From assembly GCA_038503035.1 (NCBI GenBank), contig JAVSML010000943.1, positions 6,841 to 70,840 on the forward strand: a stretch of 64,000 nt of DNA, written 5' to 3'. The notes beneath the pieces were generated by a model. That model was given only the letters and a program-made list of their open reading frames with translations, ran no database searches and was not told where the DNA came from. The position numbers and the translations under genes were made by a program. Within the stretch, counting starts at the first letter, position 1. The number at the start of each line of letters is the position of its first letter. The stretch is from Crocodylus rhombifer. Its lineage: Eukaryota > Chordata > Crocodylia > Crocodylidae. Below, piece after piece: positions 36,301 to 47,907 of this stretch.

Positions 36301-39300
36301 TTGTAGCAGGACTGATTTAATTATGTCTTAAACCATCTCTGTTAGATCATTTTACTTTGGATCCTAACTGAATACAATTATGGTTTTCTCCAAGAGTTTT
36401 CCTAATTATACTTGTGATATATGAAGGAAAAATTAATTTAATGATATGAATAGTATAGTAATAAGATGGTTAGACTTAAAAATATTCAGGCAACTTAAGT
36501 CAAAAGTCAGATATTGGGTATTTTTGTCACACAGGAAGCACATCTACCATGAAATGCTTTATAACAAAGTAGCATAGTTTACTGTGCAGTAAGCACATGC
36601 ATCTATGCATAGACATGATTACTGTGCAGTAAACCTGTGCAGTAAATCATAAGCAAAATCACTACCTGTAAATGCATGTAGCAAATTTATTTTCAATTAG
36701 TAAAAAAGAAAACAACCCTCCACATCCTGTAACATGAACATTTAGAACACTACATTAGAAAATGAGTACAGTAACGTTTCCTTTTGTGCCCTAGCCCAAC
36801 CAACGCCACAACATTCAATTAAAGTCAAGTCTAATATTTTATTCAGGCAAGGAAGTCAGTTCTCATTTTTTTAAAGGGGCCACCTAAACTGTATAGCAAC
36901 TCCAGCCTTCAAAGACAAAGACAGGCAAACAAACAACTGCACCAGCATCAGTATGTGCATTTTAATAGGGTTTGCACATGGTTTAGGAGCAAACTTCCCT
37001 TTTATGGAAGTCATGGATGTCTCGCGTTAGTATCTAACCCATAGCACTGTAGCACTATTTTACAAATCACGCCTTTTAAGTTTTTTAAGCAAAAAAAACA
37101 CTTGACTTTTTTCTGCTCTGTCTAGTCCAACAAAATGAATATATTTACAAAGTGAAGGGTCCATATACCTACCACAATTCCTTTTAAATCTGGGTTGCAA
37201 ACTCCCAAAATAGAGATGCCTGATAGAAATGCTGATGTAATTTCAACTACAATATAAATATAATTGCTATCACAAGTTTACTTAGTGTTTACAGTGTTCC
37301 CAGAACTGATGCTGCACATATCACCACTGGATGGAAAATAAGATTTGACAATTTTGTGTGGCTCAGATTTTTATTTGATCACTTCCTTTATATAAAACAT
37401 TATATTATTATTAATGATGAATCTTAGAAGCACTGAAAAGAGAAAAAATAATCCAACTGTGCCAAATTGGTTACTACCTCATATCTTAACATATGAAATG
37501 TTTTTAGCTATTACTGATTTCTTGAAACAAAATGTATAATCTTCAAATGTACTGTCTACCTTATTCTATTTAAAATAGTGATGGAAGTAAGCTGCACCTG
37601 ACTTAAGTGTTTGGACTTCTATGCATCAGTCAGAAAGGAGTTTTAAAGATTATTTTGGAAAATATCTAAAAGTACATGTGCTTCTTTATTTTCCATCCCA
37701 TGTAGCATATGGATACCTGTTGCTGCCAATCCTAAATATTTCCACACATTTTACCGCAACACCACGTAAACTCACTAAAAAATATATCTGTATGTGTCAG
37801 CAGCTATCATTCATGTGAATGTGTTAATCTTTTCCCCCCCTAAATTATGAATTTCATTGAAGGCACTGGACACATTGGATTTCTTGGTCTCTGTCAGTGA
37901 TGTCATGGATGTGGTTATTGCTTTTGCTAAAAGATCTACAGGTTCATTTTCTTTAGATTCATATGTAAAATGTAGTTCTTAATGGCAAAAGAGCCCACTC
38001 CTTGGGAATTACTGATTTATAACACTGCTTGAGGCATTTTTAGAAATGTTCCATGCATCATGTCTCTCAAGCTTTTTAAGCTTACTTCTGTTTTTAAGAA
38101 TTTATGTATGGTTACTGCATGACTGGGTGTTTCGGTGTGTTCTTTCAACACATTTTGGCTTAGACTTCATGTATTTATTTATTTGCACATGCAAGATACA
38201 TGTGGTTCCAGTTTAAGAGTTAATTTTGAACAAATGTTCTAATTTCATATCCACATAATCCACAAAAATATATTTTTACTAATAACTGTATCAAACTAAT
38301 ATAAAAATAATTAAATTCCCTAAAATTAAACATAATGGCAAGTTTGAAAACTAAAATGGATTGTCCATTATGGGCAAACAATGCTAGCTCATTTGTAAAA
38401 ATTCAGAAACAGAACAATGGCATTAAGAATGTAGGGCTGAAATTTAATATGTGCTGTAGGAGTTATACATATATACATAACTATGTTAAGCATTCCAGTA
38501 ACCATCTTACAGCTGATATAGCTATAGTTTTAAACATTTACCATGCAACCCTTAGTCACATTAAATTTCTATAGCTGTTATGATTTACACAGTATCGTCT
38601 ACATCAATTAAGTTTTTTAAATGCATCGCATATAGTGCTTTTGAGTAGTCATACAAAATCACAGTTACTAGACTGCAATTTACATATTCAATTGAATCTA
38701 CACTACAGTGCAACATTTTACCATAAGGTAACATCATTCTAAATGTTATTAGCCCTGTACCACTACTGACTGATTGCACTAGCCAGGTCTGTGAAACAAT
38801 TATTGGATACTCGTTGTCTGCATGTATATGTTCATGGGAAACAAATAGAAACATAAGGCAACTGTACCAGAAATCCAGAAATACTATGTTGGCTAGAGGT
38901 GTAATGAAAAAGGAAATACAAGGAACAAAATGGAAGTCAAAGATATACATCTAACAATATACAGTATATTATATGGATGGCTATTTTGTCCTGTTACATA
39001 CCTATTTAGCACATAAATATACTGCAGTTGCATAAGACAACTCTGTGCACAAATTATCTGGGGTATACCTAGGGAACAGTTTGTGCATGAACTTATTTCA
39101 TATACAATTATGCTTAAAAGTTCTGTATGAAACCTCTTCTATAAATGTATTTTTATTCAATAGCAAACAGGCTTTTAAAAGCAAAAAGAATGTCAATTCT
39201 TTTTGTTCAGAGTTTTTCCTTCAGGAGAATAGCAGTTACAAAAGTGAGAAAGGTTAGCTCATGTTCTTAACACTTATCAGAAATATTGTCACATTTCCTG

Positions 39301-39984
39301 TGCCGTTCCCTATCAAGTAATCAGATCCTAATTGCACATATGATTGCCTTCATTGTACCCATAGAAGCATGACTCCTTGTACTTTCTCAGTCCCTGTACC
39401 ATTGTATCTCTATTGGGTATACCAGAAAATAAGAATTCTTTTTTTCTTTGTAAAATTTGAAAAGGTTTGGAAACACTTTCCATGTTGCATCTTGGAGAGA
39501 GATTCACTCATCCCCCCCTTAAATTTTAGGAATTCACCTAGACTGTGTGAATCCTTAGTGAAAGATCTGATCTGAAACAGATAAGCCACATGCTTAAACT
39601 TGAATCTCACACATCCAAAATGAATGACTTAACTTCTGAACTAGCAGTTGTTCAGTTTTTGTCATTTTGACTAGGATCTGAGAAAGTTATATCATAACCA
39701 ATCTGTAAACACACACACTTTTGATGAATCAGTTTGGCTTTGTTTTGTTTTTTTCTAGGGGAGGAGGGAACATCTTGACTAATTCTACTTCATTAATAAA
39801 TAAAGGTATTTTAAGCTCCCTGATGTGGACAAAACCATGATATTTTTCTGGTCCTAAAGAAGGAAAAAGAGATACTAGCATGGAAGAAGCAACAAGCTGT
39901 CTCAAAGATGAAGGGAGACTGAGGAATAATGAGGAATGGAAAGGTACTGGGAGAAGTGAATATGTGTTGGGACAGGATGGGGGA
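33364..39984. other. Long non-coding stretch, largely unique
   Basis: About 6.6 kb of A+T-rich DNA without a recognisable gene or clear transposon apart from the simple repeats noted. Patches of TACTGTGCAGTAA at 36575-36640 resemble the MITE at 30131. A GGAA tract lies at 34665-34680. Confidence 0.6.
34831..34903 (+). repeat. Alternating purine-pyrimidine tract
   Basis: CA, TA, GCGTGCGT and a GCGCGCGCGC core (about 34876-34886) run into (CA)n, almost all alternating purine and pyrimidine. Such DNA can adopt the Z form. It is a compound microsatellite. Confidence 0.9.
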
Positions 39985-40271
39985 TGTGGGTAAAGGCCGA
40001 GTGGCAACAACAAGGCAGCCTTCAGGATAAGCTTATCAGGAGACAGCTTGAAAAAACTGTGCTTGGTTCAGCAAACAACAGGATGAGTCGCTGTCAGACT
40101 GCCAAAAGTATGTTACGGGGCAGCTTGACCCACACGTGGCTTACTAGTATATAAAGGGGTCTGTGCCTTGCTCTCGCTGAGAATTACCTGCCCCTTGCTT
40201 TTTCTCCCGTGGCCTCGCAAAACAAAGTGCTTCTGATAGCCAAACACTGATCCTGTCTGAATTTCTACATC
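39985..40271 (+). repeat. Possible solo LTR
   Basis: A TATATAAAGG promoter-like box (40148-40157) is followed by CTGTGCCTTGCTCTCGCTGAG and a region ending GAATTTCTACA. CpG content is slightly higher than in the flanks. The layout (GC-richer U3, TATA, short R/U5, terminal CA) suggests an LTR, but the left end, inverted termini and target duplication could not be fixed. Confidence 0.4.
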
Positions 40272-41649
40272 AGGGATGAAATGAGAAAAAAAAAAATCAG
40301 AACAAATCACAGCAGAAAAGTTGCTGGGGTGAGTGTGTGCAATGCCATAGAAAAAAGTTTGAATCTAGGTGGTGAATGGTGAAATGCACAAAATTACTGA
40401 AAGAAACAAGGTCTTGTATTTGGAACAGAATTCTTTTTTTTTCCCCCTTTCTTTCTTTCTTTTTTGCTTTGGCTAGTTTCAATGGGCAGAGGGTGAGGAT
40501 ATCATCCTTGGATTCCTGTAATAATTAGAAAATCCTTGAGTTTCACCAGGTCTGCTGAAGGTTTGACTTGAAGCATGAAGTGAATACAGAATGACAAATA
40601 CATGTCAAATAAATACAGTTTTACAAACCAAACAATTTTGCTTAACTGAGACCAATGTATGCATCAGGCTTTTTAGAGTTAGTTCTTCAACCCTGTGCTA
40701 TGGGAAATCAACAGGTCCCTGGGCATGTTTTGCAGACAGAACATGATCCTTGGTTCATGAAATAGAAAAAGACCATATTGTAGCTTTCACCATGGCCCCA
40801 TAGGATCAGAAGAAAGAAAGAAGGGGTGGGGGAGAAAGAGAGAAAGCATGCAAGAGCAAATGAGTGAACACATGTGTACAATCCTTTTGCCCACATACAA
40901 AATGCCAACTTTAATGTCATCACGACCTTTCCTCTAGGAGACACCAATGCAACATGTTGCATGTTTTTAAATGATACACACAGACAGGAAAGGAATCTTA
41001 GATTTTCCCTATTGGTTGCAGAACATTCTGCAGAGAGTCATCTGATGGCTGAAAGTTGTTCCAAGAAAGTACATTTAAAAAAAAAAGTGGTCATGGCACC
41101 AATCATGACTGTTAGTACTGAAACAGATTTTTGTTCACATTCCAGTTGAAAAAAAATGAGAAAATGGTCAAAGAAATACCATACTAAAGGCTTTGCACTT
41201 TGAAAGTTATGCATGAAAAACATTTTAAAGGACAAATATAATTATCAGTAATTCAAACTAATCATTACATGTTACATACCTTCAAGCATAACATTTAAAA
41301 TGTTCAAATAGGTTTTTACTTTTTTTCTCCTTCTGATAAAAGAGGTTATTGAGTTATCAAAATATGATATTTATAAAAAGGTCAGTTTTAAAAAACAACC
41401 TGAGAAGCAGTTTGAGAAACTTAAAATGTCATGATTCAAAACAGAGCAAGCAAATGAAATGCCTTTAACACAGAAAGTCTGATTAACTGCTTTCAAAACA
41501 CTTCTCTTACAAATTACCAAGGCAATCTATTATATCACACACTGATTAATTGCAGCACTCATTAATGACTGAGGTGGGTGTTTTTGTTATGGTTATGATT
41601 TATATCTTACGTTACATAGCGAATGTGAAGGTAATATGCTAGTACTGAT
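40272..41649. other. Non-coding stretch
   Basis: A+T-rich, with a CTTT-rich patch at 40436-40465. No gene or transposon recognised. Confidence 0.55.
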
Positions 41650-42960
41650 TTGGCCACACAGGCCAGATGGGTGGTATGGGACAAGTCCATGGGTTGGATG
41701 AACACTTCAGAGTCAGGTCTGTGGGCTGGATCAGACCCGTGGACCCTCTTCTCTCCCCTGGCATGCTGGATCCAGTGCCCACAGTACCCCCTCTAGATGG
41801 ACTGTGTATTTACCTGTGTCATTCTTTAGATGAGTGTTTACTTCTTTTGGCACAGCTTCCTGGGTTTCTACCTTTTAGGGTAGACAATTTGACCTGGTGA
41901 TTCAACTTCAGAAACTCCAAATGCTCTCAACTGTCACAACTTTGATATTGAAATTGAAATTTGTTGCTGATTGGAGGAAGGTCTTTATTTCCTGACCACA
42001 ACACTCTGCCTGCTTAGGTGCTGCCTTCCAGGGCTCCGCTTCCTCTACACCCTGCCTAATGCTGACCAGCTGTTAAGAGTCCCAATAAGGTAAGGAAGAT
42101 CTCACAGTATTTACTTTGGTCCCCTCACTAGAGAGACCATGAAATGTCTGTTGAACTCTTAGGGTAATTCAGCCCTGGTGGTCCACCATGTCTTATTCTT
42201 CTTTCTCTCACTCTTTCTACAGGATCCTTGTCATCTGGCAGCCAGCCATCTCTCCAAAGCATCCACTCAGCTCCTTTGGGTAAGTCTGTAGGCTCCTCCA
42301 TGCCTTCACTCATGGGAGGTAGTTTACCTCCCATCATTTGCCCCTCCCAGGGCCATCTGTGCTGGAATGCAGATCCCTGCTGCTCTGAGCATGCATTTCC
42401 GGTCCCCCTTCTGCAGGCTTCAGGTCAGCTTTTATCTTGGCATTTAAGTTCCACCCTGCCAATCAGAGCACGCAAGTGCTCCTCTATAGCATGCTGGAGT
42501 CGCGGTGTGGTTTCATGTGTTTGTGTTGGAGTTGACAGCACTGGTTCTCCTTGCCACTGTGGCTTCCCGTCCACTGCCAGCAAGTCCTTTCTAAAGGCAG
42601 TTGTCTTCTGGCTGCCACAGACTGGTACACAGCCTGCATGTGGCACCTGTTCCAGTTGGCCCAAGGCAGGTGCTGCAGCCAGCACTAGTCCTGGATTGGT
42701 TGGAGTGGGACTGGATCCAGCATGCAGGTGACCCACAGACACCCACCCCCTGCATGCAAGGTCCAGCATCTGGTGTGGTCAGTTTGGGACTATGCCACAC
42801 AGCACCTGCTCTGGGATCTGCACTGCATATGGGATGGTCCAGCGTGCACACTTTGCAGCATGTGGATCTCCTCAAGACCCAGGGCCAGAACCAAGGGGTC
42901 AGCTGATGTGGCTCCATGAACTGGATCCTGCTCATGATCCATATCTTTTACACCTCTGTA
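41650..42960. mobile_element. Probable composite of hAT-like repeat and insertion
   Basis: The outer parts (41650-41760 and about 42620-42960) repeat words such as GGCTGGATCAGACCCGTGG, TGGATCCAGCATGCA and CTGGATCCTGCTCATGATCC in a style seen in the hAT-like elements here. The middle (about 41780-42570) differs in composition. Limits are uncertain and no transposase is visible. Confidence 0.3.
42223..42279 (+). other. Candidate 57-base exon (splice signals only)
   Basis: A pyrimidine tract (TTCTTCTTTCTCTCACTCTTTCTACAG) ends at 42222, and GTAAGT begins at 42280. The 57 bases between are a multiple of three and open in at least two frames (one reads SGSQPSLQSIHSAPLG). No recognised protein matches. 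It may be chance or part of a repeat. Confidence 0.25.
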
Positions 42961-43370
42961 TTAGCACTTGAGTCTCAGGAGTCCAAGATTCTCTTTGCAG
43001 ATCTGCTACTGGCCTGCTGGATGACCTTGGGAAAGTCACTTCATCTTTCTCTCAGTTTTTCCTCAGCAAAATAGGGATAATGATATTTACTTCTTTCAGA
43101 GAAGAAGTAAATGAAAATTGGATAGGGATATTATTCTCAGCTTGCTTTATTACTCATTTTAACCTTCAGTTATTCCTTTTTTTCAGCATCAGATGTACTG
43201 GGATTTAAAAGAACTGCATTTGGAATAATAAGGGTGTGATTATTTTCAGTGCTTTTATTGGTTTTATTATGCAGTGCTCTAGCAAATCAGCAACTGGTTT
43301 CTATGGACCACAACTCTCAGAAATATAAAATAGTAGAAAGATGTTAACATTTGATCACAAGCTGAAGGTA

Positions 43371-43855
43371 TCAACCTTGCATTGGCATGCACTTGACATC
43401 TTTAAGGAGTGAAAGGAGTTGCTGACTTATTTCCTCAGGGAGACCATCTTTACACTTGTGTGCCTCATAGTTTCTATTGATAGCTGAGCTAATGTTAAGG
43501 TTTTGGTCAATGTGACCAGGGAATTTTCCATTGATGCTGACATTGTTTTTCATTGTTTGTCAGTGTCAAATTTAGCCAGGAAATGCAATGTCAATAATAG
43601 TTCTGCAAAGGTAACTTCTCTTTGCTTCTTTAACTGACATTGTCTCAGTTGAACCCGAGTACGGCTCTGAGCATTATCACACATGTCCTTGCTAGCAATC
43701 TCAAGTAGTCTCAAAAGACAAGAAAGCATAGTGGAAGATACCTCAGCAGACAGCACTCCGAGCCACACTACCTGCTCTAGCATAATTCCCTGTTTTGTTT
43801 TTTTAAAAATGAGAAGTTCCTCCATATGGAAACATCTTAAATAAGGTGATGTCAA
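43371..43855 (-). pseudogene. Orphan coding relic in two overlapping frames
   Basis: The minus strand has 101 codons (43855-43550) followed by 60 codons (43553-43371) in another frame, the stop and next Met overlapping as ATGA. The first part reads like a helical protein segment (VSSTMLSCLLRLLEIASKDM, then TRVQLRQCQLKKQREVTFAE) and the second is polar (DGLPEEISQQLLSLLKDVK). Composition resembles coding sequence rather than the surrounding A+T-rich DNA. There is no convincing intron between the parts, so a frameshifted retrocopy or decayed exon is plausible. I do not recognise the family. It could also be chance. Confidence 0.35.
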
Positions 43856-44339
43856 GTCAATTAATTTACAGTTATACTAAGACGTAATAGGACTTTTGAA
43901 GAGATGCCTCAGTTGCCTATATTCCTTTCCGAGTAGTGTTGGCTAAATGGATTGAATTGAGCTGTTACAAAAAGAAAAGAAAAGAAACGAAACCTGGAAC
44001 AAGCAATGCTATTCTTTATCTGCAATCTTTGGTACATTAACTCAGGTGTTTAAATAACATGGTCTTAGTTTTTATTAGCTTGGACATTTTTCTCTATTTT
44101 GTGTGTTGGCATACTTTAAAACTTCAGTCCTCTTTAAAAGCAAACTATAGGAGTAAAATAAAAAGCTGAATATTTGTCATCTTTTACTGCTTCTGATATA
44201 AGGGTTACCCCACAGGGTTAAAGATTCTCTTAAGAAGACTTGTAATGTACTCAAAAATACATACACTTGTTCCCTGGTTCAGGAGAAAGAAGACAGGAAA
44301 GCAGAATGCATTTGGGTGAAGATAAAAGGTGAAAAAAGC
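43856..44339. other. Non-coding spacer
   Basis: A+T-rich, with no recognisable feature. Confidence 0.5.
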
Positions 44340-45970
44340 ATCACTCATTTAATGGTAGGGATTATTATGGGCCACCAAATTTGGAACAGGAGGTGAATAA
44401 GACAGTGTTTCAGGAGGTGACAAATATATCCAAAAACTATGGGGTGGTACTGATGGGAGACTTCAATTTTTCAGACATTGGCTGGAAGACTTTTCAGCCA
44501 AATGTAAAATGTCAAGTCAGTTCCTAACTTGTATGGAGGACAACTTCCTGTTCCATAAGGTTGAGGATACAACCAGGGGATCATTTATCTTGGACCCTGC
44601 CCTGACCTACAGGGAAGAACTGATGGATGATGTGAAGATGATCGACAATTTGAGGAAAAAGGGATCATGATAGAACAGAATTTTAGATCCTTAGATAGGT
44701 CATCATGAGGTCAGCAAAATTAGGACACTAGATTTCTAAAAGGCAGATTTCACCTGTTTAAGGGGTAAGGAGACATGGGAAGACAGACTGAAGGATAAAA
44801 GGCACCCAGAAGGGCTGGGAGTTTGTAAAAGGCACAATATTGAAAGTCCAATAAGAAACTATTCCAAAATAATGGAAGCACAGGAAGAAGGGAAAGAGAC
44901 CAATGTGCCTGCACAAAGAGCTTCTAGTATGCCTCAAATGCAAAAGAAAAATACAAAGGCAATGGAAGAATGGGCAAGTCACCAAAGAATTATGCCAGGG
45001 AATAGGAAGAGCCTGCAGGGGCAAAATCAAAAAGGCAAAGATAAAGAATGAACTGCACCTTCTGAGGGAGGTTAAAGACAAAAAGAAAAGGTACTCATAG
45101 GCGAAGGGAGAAAAAAAATCTGGGGGTGGGGAAGGCACACATGCATCACCCCTGAGTGGAAAAGTCTTCAGTGGAAGAGAGGGAGAGAGAGGGAATAGGG
45201 CAGCTGCACAAAAGGTGAATGCAGTTTTAGGATGCATCAATTAAAACATTAGGTACAAACACAGGTGGTGATAATGCACTGGTTTGGCCTTATCTAGAGT
45301 ATGGTGTGCAGTTTTGGGCTCCACATTTTAGACAGGAAGTGGAGAAGTTAGAGAGTGTTCCAAAGCATGCCACAAAGATGATAAAGGGCTTAGAAAGCAA
45401 ATCATATGAAGAGAGGCTAAAGGAGCTAGGCATGTACAGCTTGTGGAAAAGATGCTTAAGAGAAAGCATTATAGCAGTCTTCAAATATTTGAAGAGCTGC
45501 CATAAAGAAGAGGCAGAACAACTTTTCTGTCTTGCTGCAGAGAACAAGACAGAGACTAATGGCTTCAAGTTGCAGCAAAATTTAGATTGGGGTGGGGAGG
45601 GCACACATGGGATATCAGGGAAAGCTCACTGTTAAAACAGTGAGACAATGGAAGAGCCTGCCTAGGGAAGTTAAGGACTTTTGATCACTGGCAGTGTTGC
45701 AGAAGAGGTTGAATAGCTACTGTTTGGGGATGATCTAGGCCTATGTATGCCTATGTTGTACTATGACTATTTTTGGGCTTCACCCATTGCTATATGGGGT
45801 TGGGAAGGAACTTCTCCCCTCCCCTCTTTCTGCTATACGTTTCAGAGGTTTTGTTTGGGTTTTTTTTAAGCCTCCCTCAGAGGCACTGGGTGCTGCCTGC
45901 AGCCAAGGCTGTGAATTTTGACTAGGGTGTGCCAATTACCCTGCTGGGACTTGAAGCTGGAGATTTCTGA
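44340..45970 (+). mobile_element. Old CR1/L3-like LINE, decayed
   Basis: 44340-44520 encodes the endonuclease block (GLLWATKFGTGGE-like frame breaks, then VVLMGDFNFSDIGWKTF, containing the catalytic GDFN). 44900-45100 is the basic linker before reverse transcriptase (RKIQRQWKN...GRACRGKIKKAK). Most of the polymerase is deleted. From 45240 the C-terminal region resumes (YLEYGVQFWAPHFRQEVEKLE, then YEERLKELGMYSLWKRCLRE), followed by a 3' untranslated region with GGGTTGGGAAGGAACTTC, a motif typical of CR1/L3 tails. Many frameshifts show it is inactive and older than its neighbour. Confidence 0.75.
45306..45635 (+). pseudogene. CR1 reverse transcriptase, C-terminal remnant
   Basis: An open 109-codon remnant of the LINE polymerase after the catalytic domain. 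Key blocks are QFWAPHFRQEVEKLESV, MIKGLESKSYEERLKELG and SIIAVFKYLKSCHKEEAEQL, matching those in the copy at 49.3-49.5 kb. Catalytic palm motifs are absent because the upstream polymerase has been deleted, so it has no activity. Confidence 0.75.
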
Positions 45971-46063
45971 CTAGTTGGTCATGCATCTCTGCTTAGTCCA
46001 GGAAAGCTTTATTATTCTAGATACTGAAGTTGTAAGTGTTGATCCTGAAGAGTTCAACTAGGT

Positions 46064-46336
46064 TTGGCAGCGTGGCTAAAGGGTCTGGGGGCACAGGTGG
46101 TGTTCTCTTTGATTCTCCCAGTCTTGGGCTATGGGCTGAGGAAGGAGAGTTGGATCCAGGTAGTTAACCAAAGACAGGGGCACTGGTGTCATCAGAAAGG
46201 CTTTGGCTTCCATGACCACAGCCCACTCTTTGGCGAGAGAGGCAGTGAGCTGCTGGGAAGAGATGGCTTCCATCTCTCTCCCCTGGGGAGGAGGTGCTTC
46301 TCAGCCAAACTGGCTGAGTTGCTCCACTGGGCCTAA
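46064..46336 (+). pseudogene. CR1 ORF1 esterase domain, C-terminal remnant
   Basis: CR1 ORF1 in many vertebrates carries an SGNH-type esterase. This 90-codon frame ends with WIQVVNQRQGHW, GFGFHDHSPLFGERGSEL and DGFHLSPLGRRCFSAKLAELL. The D-G-F-H block fits the catalytic DxxH motif of SGNH hydrolases. The preceding VVFSLILPV matches the expected core strand. The N-terminal nucleophile region is missing through 5' truncation. The assignment rests on motifs and position directly upstream of the endonuclease. Confidence 0.65.
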
Positions 46337-46458
46337 AACTAAGCCCACTGGGGTACGGGGGGACTACTGCCACTACTAGCCTGCTGAGCAACCCTTGCAA
46401 AGCCAGCAGGCCAAGGCACTTAAGGGAACCCACTCCTGCCTCAGCCCTGGTACAGTAT

Positions 46459-46617
46459 GTGGGCAAGGCAAGAGCCCCCAAGGGGACACTTGCCTGCCTG
46501 TACACAAATGCCAGTTTGGGGAATAAGCAGGAGGAGCTCATCCTCCTGCTTAACACAAATAATTATGACATCATAGGGATAATGGAGACCTGGTGGGAAT
46601 TCACCCATGACTACACT
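46459..46617 (+). pseudogene. CR1 ORF2 endonuclease, N-terminal part
   Basis: Start of the apurinic/apyrimidinic-like endonuclease: LACLYTNASLGNKQEELILLL, then NNYDIIGIMETWWEFTHDYT. The N (YTNA) and E (ETWW) are the usual catalytic positions. The reading is cut at about 46617 by another CR1 and resumes at about 47146 in the same frame class (IDGYTLYRRDRV). Confidence 0.8.
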
Positions 46618-47143
46618 GCATGCTCAGGGGCAACCAACATGGGTTCATCAGTGGCAGGTCTTGTCAGACCAACCTGGTGGCCTTTTACGATCAGGTCACC
46701 AAATCATTAGACGCAGGGGTTGCTGTGGATGTAGTCTTTCTGGACTTCCGGAAGGCTTTCGACACTGTCTCTCACCCTGTCCTCATCAAAAAGCTGGGAG
46801 ACTGTGGTGTCGATGCCCACACGGTCAAATGGGTCGCCAACTGGTTGGAGGGCCGCACCCAGAGGGTGGTAGTGGATGGGTTCTTCTCGACCTGGAAGGA
46901 CGTGGGCAGTGGGCGGAGGGTAAGTTTAGATTAGATATTAGGAGGCGCTACTTCACAGTCAGGGCAGCTAGGGCCTGGAACCAGCTTCCAGGGGAAGTGG
47001 TGCAGGCTCCTAGCCTGGGGATTTTTAAAAGGAAGTTAGATGAGCACCTTGCCCCCGGTGCTCTTTCCTGCCAAGGCAGGGGGTCGGACTAGATGATCTA
47101 CCTAGGTCCCTTCCGACTCTAGCTACTATGAAACTATGAAACT
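46618..47143 (+). mobile_element. Nested CR1 LINE, 5'-truncated and internally deleted
   Basis: It begins inside reverse transcriptase (NQHGFISGRSCQTNLVAFYD) and continues through palm motif A (VVFLDFRKAFDTVSH) to about 46919. It then jumps to the extreme C-terminus (FTVRAARAWNQLPGEVVQAP, IFKRKLDEHL) and ends in ACTATGAA repeats at about 47125-47143, the CR1 8-base tail. It interrupts the endonuclease of a different CR1, with a possible short ACTACAC/GACCAC-like duplication. It is better preserved than its host and so probably younger. Confidence 0.85.
46620..46934 (+). pseudogene. Nested CR1 reverse transcriptase fragment
   Basis: A 104-codon uninterrupted piece of CR1 polymerase: fingers/palm region with NQHGFISGRSCQTN, catalytic motif A Asp in FLDFRKAFD, and the W-ANWLEGRTQRVVVDG block. 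The following motif with FADD is lost to the internal deletion, so it cannot be active. Confidence 0.85.
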
Positions 47144-47145
47144 AG

Positions 47146-47907
47146 ACCACGGGTATAGATGGCTATACCCTGTACAGGAGGGATCGAGTAAATAAAAGGG
47201 GTGGGGGTGTAGCTCTCTATGTTAAGGAAAGCTACGTGTCCCTGCAAGCTGATGTTGGTGACCAAGGTGGACAACTGGAGACTCTCTGGGTTAAAATCCA
47301 TGGGGAACTTGCCACAGAGGGCACAATGGTGGGACTTTACTACAGACCTCCCACCCTAAGTCAAGAGCTTGACCAGGAGTTCACCTGGGAACTGGCTGAG
47401 GCCACATGCTCTAGGACCATGGTTGTCATGGGTGACTTCAATTACCTGGACATCTTGTGGGAGGATCACTCAGCAAAATCCGAATGGTCACAAAGCTTCC
47501 TATCATACGTGGATGACCTCTACCTGACTCAAGAAGTCTACAGGCCAACGAGAAGTAAAGCGCTGCTCAATCTGGTACTGGCTACTGGGGATGACCTAAT
47601 TGGTGACCTAGTGATCGATGGGAAGCTGGGTGACAGAGACCACAAGCTGATCACCTTCACCATCTGCCATAAAGCTGGCAAATCAGTCAAGAACACTGAA
47701 GTCCTCGACTTCAAGAAATCTGACTTTGACAAGCTCAGAAGACTTGTCATTGAGGCCCTAAGGGACCACGACCCCAGGGGGAGGGGAGTTCAGAATGAAT
47801 GGCTGCTCCTCAAGGGAGCAATCCTCAATGCACAAGCTAATTCTATTCCATCTTGGAGGAAAGGCAGCAAGAGGGCACAGCAGCCCCCTGGCTCTCCAGG
47901 GATCTAG
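47146..47907 (+). pseudogene. CR1 ORF2 endonuclease, main part
   Basis: The host CR1 frame after the nested insertion: IDGYTLYRRDRVNKRGGGVALYV, GLYYRPPTLSQELDQEF, catalytic GDFN (47431-47442, VVMGDFNYLDILWEDH) and GDRDHKLITFTI, where a D-H pair (normally SDH) closes the active site. The frame ends at TAG (47905-47907), while the polymerase continues in a different frame, implying a frameshift in the intervening linker. Except for the insertion the domain looks nearly intact. Confidence 0.85.

Noticed and set aside
44758..45240. 160-codon minus-strand open frame
   Set aside because: Antisense to the CR1 linker region, Phe/Leu/Ser-rich, with no independent support.
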